Shown one piece after another: positions 38,400-40,816 of a stretch of 40,816 bases of DNA. Position numbers and translations under genes: made by a program. The stretch comes from Chromobacterium haemolyticum (lineage in GTDB: Bacteria; Pseudomonadota; Gammaproteobacteria; Burkholderiales; Chromobacteriaceae), in assembly GCF_002081825.1 (NCBI RefSeq), contig NZ_MUKU01000043.1, forward strand, positions 1-40,816. Reading direction: 5' to 3'. The notes beneath the pieces are model-generated. The model did not search any database. It worked only from the letters and a program-made list of their open reading frames with translations, and was not told the DNA's origin. Each line of letters begins with the position of its first letter. Position 1 is the stretch's first letter.

Positions 38400-38593
38400 T
38401 CGTCACCCTGCAGTCTCTTCATTGAATGCATGACACAGAGCTGACCAATCAAGGCACTAATGAATGCATCTTTGTCCCTGCTGATCAGGTACTGCTGCAT
38501 CAACAGAGTGTGCGCACGTTCAGGCCAGTTTTTGATAACATTCGAAATCTCGATGTCATGTCGAATGATTTTTTCAAGACTGGAGTTGCTCAT
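38396..38593 (-). CDS. Small early phage protein
   Basis: A 65-aa helical protein: M-S-N-S-S-L-E-K-I-I-R-H-D-I-E, W-P-E-R-A-H-T-L-L-M-Q-Q-Y-L-I-S-R-D-K-D-A-F-I. Unknown function; its stop is coupled to the O-like start by ATGA. The ATG at 38593 shares the tetranucleotide CATG with the divergent DUF4145 gene. AAGGAC is the likely Shine-Dalgarno. Confidence 0.65.
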   Translation of the reverse strand: MSNSSLEKIIRHDIEISNVIKNWPERAHTLLMQQYLISRDKDAFISALIGQLCVMHSMKRLQGDE

Positions 38594-39230
38594 GGCTGTC
38601 CTTACGCACGATTGCCCTCACTGTCACGGGAAAAACTTCGGATTTACCGCCGTAGCCTCGAAACGCCACCCTCTTCAAGAAAATCTTTGGAATATCTTTT
38701 TTCAATGCCCAGGTTGTTCCTGGCCTGTATGCGTCGTTATTTTTTGTACAAGCTCGTATGACCCAAAAGACTTTGCAGGAGATTTGAACGGGCCAGATGG
38801 TCGCGCAGTAGCAACCATCGTCGCTATCTTGCCTACCCCAGAGGCGATTGAAGTGCCGGATCATTTGCCAGCCAATATTGCTAGAGCTTTTCAGGACTCT
38901 GCACAAGCTCGCAAATCTCGCTTGTATTCTCCTGCATGCGCCGGCTACCGTCGGACAATGGAGATGGCATTGAAGGCCTTGGCCCCAGACATCGAAGCGT
39001 GGAAACTTGAGAAACGCATTGATAAACTCGCGGCAGAACACAGGATCACTCCAGCCCTTCAGGAGTGGGCTCACCAGCTTCGTTTGGAGGGCAATGAGGC
39101 CATTCACGGTGTTGACGAGGCTGATGAAGACCTCTGCAACCAAATGCACGAGTTGACTCGTTTTTTGCTCATTTACTTGTACTCGCTGCCGAAGCAGATC
39201 GAACAAGCAAAGCCAGTTCAGAGCGAATGA
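38592..39230 (+). CDS. DUF4145-domain protein with zinc ribbon
   Basis: A 212-aa protein. N-terminal zinc ribbon: C-P-H-C-H-G-K ... F-Q-C-P-G-C-S. The C-terminal DUF4145 domain has S-P-A-C-A-G-Y-R-R-T-M-E-M-A-L-K-A-L, L-E-K-R-I-D-K-L and G-N-E-A-I-H-G. DUF4145 occurs in restriction and other defence genes and in mobile elements; no catalytic role is defined. ATG 38592 has GGAG upstream. It is the only plus-strand gene in the early operon and may be expressed in the lysogen as a moron. Confidence 0.8.
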   Translation: MAVLTHDCPHCHGKNFGFTAVASKRHPLQENLWNIFFQCPGCSWPVCVVIFCTSSYDPKDFAGDLNGPDGRAVATIVAILPTPEAIEVPDHLPANIARAFQDSAQARKSRLYSPACAGYRRTMEMALKALAPDIEAWKLEKRIDKLAAEHRITPALQEWAHQLRLEGNEAIHGVDEADEDLCNQMHELTRFLLIYLYSLPKQIEQAKPVQSE

Positions 39231-39248
39231 TTTGTCCATAGAACTGCC

Positions 39249-39815
39249 CTACTTTTCATCCACCTTCGCGAACTCCAGCTCCCAGCCGGCCAACTGCCCG
39301 GCCAGTTGGCGCATCGCCAGGCGCGCTTGCATAATCCGCTCCCTATCGTGTGCGTCCACCTTTCCGTCCGCAATAATCGCGGCGAGATGAACGAACATAT
39401 CCGCGGTGGAATGCATCGTGGCGCCGAGGGTGGCAGCATCTGCGGTAGAACCACTGGGGACCGCCAACATACCGTGCACCTGAAACAAATCTACCAAGCA
39501 CGCATCGCGGTACTTCCCCTCCAGCGTGGCCAGCCATGCGGCAAGGATCTCCATCGGTAACTTGATTGCACGTTTCATCCAACGCTCGACCACCAAGGCG
39601 TTCTTGGCCTTGATGGAGTAGAAATCGTCCATGCTGCCATCGACAGGGATCTCATCCAGTGGACATGAGCGACGCTGCGGTGGCGTCATGGACAAATAGT
39701 TATCTGCCAGAGCTTCGGCAAACCTAGTCAGCGGCTGACCACGGCCATCCAGCTGCGCCTTGGCCCAGTAAATCAAGGTATCGGTAGGCGATTGAAAGTG
39801 ATGGGACATCAACAT
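39249..39815 (-). CDS. CII-like early regulatory protein (tentative)
   Basis: A 188-aa protein in the CII position, after Cro. The C-terminal A-D-M-F-V-H-L-A-A-I-I-A-D-G-K-V-D-A-H-D-R-E-R-I-M-Q-A resembles the C-terminal part of phage regulatory CII/CP76 proteins. The N-terminal half (D-T-L-I-Y-W-A-K-A-Q-L-D-G) is compatible but lacks an obvious HTH. ATG 39815 follows AGGGGAG; the stop of the Cro-like gene lies within that site. Confidence 0.5.
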   Translation of the reverse strand: MLMSHHFQSPTDTLIYWAKAQLDGRGQPLTRFAEALADNYLSMTPPQRRSCPLDEIPVDGSMDDFYSIKAKNALVVERWMKRAIKLPMEILAAWLATLEGKYRDACLVDLFQVHGMLAVPSGSTADAATLGATMHSTADMFVHLAAIIADGKVDAHDRERIMQARLAMRQLAGQLAGWELEFAKVDEK

Positions 39816-39817
39816 AG

Positions 39818-40081
39818 TCACTCCCCTGGTACCCTGCTAGATTTCGCAAAGCCTGGCCCAGTGCCTCTCAGGTAGCCGACCGAAGCGCTGGCGTCAGGTC
39901 GCAGGCTTTCGCAGCGCACCACCCGCATAGAATGCCGCTCCACCTCGATGGCAAGCTGCAGATTGCATCTTCGACCACCGTAAGCGATGTTTTTCAAGTG
40001 CCCAAAAGTTGTGCCGCACTTGGCGGCAAACTGCTCCCTTTCGGCCTGGGGCATGCTGAAGAGGTAAGTTTTCAGGTCCAT
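39818..40081 (-). CDS. Cro/YdaS-like regulator
   Basis: An 87-aa protein with a YdaS-type HTH: M-D-L-K-T-Y-L-F-S-M-P-Q-A-E-R-E-Q-F-A-A-K-C-G-T-T-F-G-H-L-K-N-I-A-Y-G, then A-I-E-V-E-R-H-S ... V-V-R-C-E-S-L-R-P-D. YdaS/Cro proteins oppose the CI-like repressor at the same operators. It is divergent from the repressor, with the palindromes at 40093 and 40132 between them, and is the first gene of the leftward early operon. Confidence 0.85.
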   Translation of the reverse strand: MDLKTYLFSMPQAEREQFAAKCGTTFGHLKNIAYGGRRCNLQLAIEVERHSMRVVRCESLRPDASASVGYLRGTGPGFAKSSRVPGE

Positions 40082-40092
40082 ACACCGATACT

Positions 40093-40108
40093 ATCACCGT
40101 TCGGTGAT
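40093..40108. promoter_or_regulatory. Immunity operator 1 (palindrome)
   Basis: Perfect 16-bp palindrome ATCACCG-TT-CGGTGAT, 12 bp upstream of the Cro-like start, between the divergent regulators. Confidence 0.75.
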
Positions 40109-40131
40109 TGCAATCAACACCAAAAGGGGAT

Positions 40132-40147
40132 TTCACCAATTGGTGAA
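40132..40147. promoter_or_regulatory. Immunity operator 2 (palindrome)
   Basis: Perfect 16-bp palindrome TTCACCAATTGGTGAA, sharing the TCACC/GGTGA core of operator 1 and centred 39 bp from it. It lies 20 bp before the repressor ATG. Confidence 0.75.
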
Positions 40148-40166
40148 TTTCTGCTTGAATAGCTTT

Positions 40167-40574
40167 ATGAAAATTTCAGACATCCGCCGCCAAAACCTCA
40201 TCAGGCTCATCGAAGAACGGTTTGACAACAACCAGACCGTCTTTGCGGGAAAAACAGGCAAAAAGCAGTCCCAGATCTCGGACATGGTCCGTGGGACAAA
40301 ATCATTTGGCGAAAAAATTGCTAGAGACTTAGAGCATCGACTCAGCTTGCCGCCATTCTGGCTTGACTCGATTGATCACAAAGAAGGCACATCAAAACTA
40401 AATACAGAATCACGACAAATCATTCCGCAAGTCCATACAGCAGATTTGCCCACAAATAGAGAAAACAACAGCCTGGATTTAGAAGAGATCGCTCGACAAG
40501 TACAAGCAAGCGGGCAAGAACATGTTTTAAAGCTAATAAAACTACTTGCAGAGAATAGTAGTTTAAAAAAATAA
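40167..40574 (+). CDS. CI-like repressor lacking a peptidase domain
   Basis: A 135-aa repressor. HTH at about 5-60: D-I-R-R-Q-N-L-I-R-L-I-E-E-R-F, Q-T-V-F-A-G-K-T-G-K-K-Q-S-Q-I-S-D-M-V-R-G, then A-R-D-L-E-H-R-L-S-L-P-P-F-W-L-D, exactly as in CI-type repressors. Instead of the S24/LexA-like autocleavage domain (usually about 100 further residues) it ends in a short helix (L-D-L-E-E-I-A-R-Q-V-Q-A-S-G-Q-E-H-V-L-K-L-I-K-L-L). SOS cleavage is therefore not expected. ATG 40167 is preferred to 40104 because the longer reading crosses the operator. Confidence 0.82.
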   Translation: MKISDIRRQNLIRLIEERFDNNQTVFAGKTGKKQSQISDMVRGTKSFGEKIARDLEHRLSLPPFWLDSIDHKEGTSKLNTESRQIIPQVHTADLPTNRENNSLDLEEIARQVQASGQEHVLKLIKLLAENSSLKK

Positions 40575-40588
40575 CACTCACTATAATC

Positions 40589-40608
40589 AAGCGGCACAAT
40601 GCCGCCTT
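40589..40608. terminator. Terminator between convergent genes
   Basis: Stem AAGCGGC / GCCGC-C-TT with loop ACAAT, between the repressor stop (40574) and the stop of the partial minus-strand gene (40613). Confidence 0.55.
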
Positions 40609-40610
40609 GC

Positions 40611-40816
40611 TTACTTAAAAATATTAAATGACGGCATCCGCTCAATTACCACACCTAAAAGATTCTCCACATCTCCTTTATAGATAATTTGATCTTCCCC
40701 CTCCAGCCATACCAGCGATAAGGAGAGAAGTCCTAGGTTTGCATGGTAGTGGTACTGCTTGATAGTTCGGTGGTCCGCTGCTGGCGATAGCGTGCCGCAA
40801 ACACTGCTGGTGGTAT
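40611..40816 (-). CDS. C-terminal end of an unidentified protein (runs off the window)
   Basis: The minus strand is open from the window edge to a TAA at 40613-40611, giving 68 residues: ...T-L-S-P-A-A-D-H-R-T-I-K-Q-Y-H-Y-H-A-N-L-G-L-L ... W-L-E-G-E-D-Q-I-I-Y-K-G-D-V-E-N-L-L. Composition is protein-like and no start is present, so the gene begins outside. Family unknown. It is convergent with the repressor. Confidence 0.45.
   Translation of the reverse strand, partial: TTSSVCGTLSPAADHRTIKQYHYHANLGLLSLSLVWLEGEDQIIYKGDVENLLGVVIERMPSFNIFK

Overview
The window reads as one prophage of a high-GC betaproteobacterium, most likely Chromobacterium or a close relative. The clue is the EntF-type catecholate-siderophore synthetase with a Fur-box promoter; genus assignment is inference. 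Almost all phage genes lie on the minus strand, so the phage reads from right to left.

Right end (35.8-40.8 kb): the immunity and early region. A short CI-like repressor (+) faces a Cro/YdaS-like regulator (-) across an intergenic region with two perfect palindromic operators. Leftwards follow a CII-like protein, a divergently read DUF4145 protein (+), a small early protein, an O-like replication initiator containing two clusters of phased GTGAC repeats (a candidate origin), a lambda P-like helicase loader, small coupled genes, a Q-like antiterminator and a small winged-helix protein.

Middle (27.7-35.7 kb): cargo. It holds a complete four-domain NRPS (C-A-T-TE, EntF type, 1294 aa, very GC-rich) behind a Fur box, then an AT-rich block: a LysM-like secreted protein, a four-helix membrane protein and a basic peptide (all +), and a secreted Cys-rich protein (-). 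The NRPS terminator has been split by a 123-bp IS4-like MITE with an 11-bp target duplication. The flanks are complementary halves of one phage (early genes to the right, late genes to the left), so the NRPS appears to lie inside the prophage.

Left of the cargo (24.0-27.8 kb): phage defence and modification genes. These are a 37-aa Com-like zinc finger directly upstream of a C5-cytosine methyltransferase (a Mu com-mom-like order), a KlcA/ArdB antirestriction protein, a RadC-like JAMM protein, an HTH protein and a PAPS-reductase-like protein.

Late region (0.1-23.9 kb, all minus): TerS, TerL, DUF4055 portal, Mu F-like head protein, scaffold, major capsid, head-tail connectors, tail terminator, tail tube, G/GT tail chaperones with a GGGAAAA -1 slippery site, tape measure (1112 aa), distal tail proteins, an NlpC/P60-like protein and a TipJ/gpJ-like tip protein. 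A single tube and no sheath suggest a siphovirus. Between GT and the tape measure lies a 4.7-kb island with a HI1419/HI1420-type toxin-antitoxin pair, a 'mobilome CxxCx(11)CxxC' membrane protein, small secreted proteins, a KilAC fragment, membrane proteins and a remnant of a second T gene. Many late-operon junctions carry intrinsic terminator hairpins, which fits Q-type antitermination.

The left edge is the start of an IS3-family transposase gene abutting the tip-protein gene. No integrase, holin or endolysin is visible, and I saw no rRNA, tRNA or CRISPR array.
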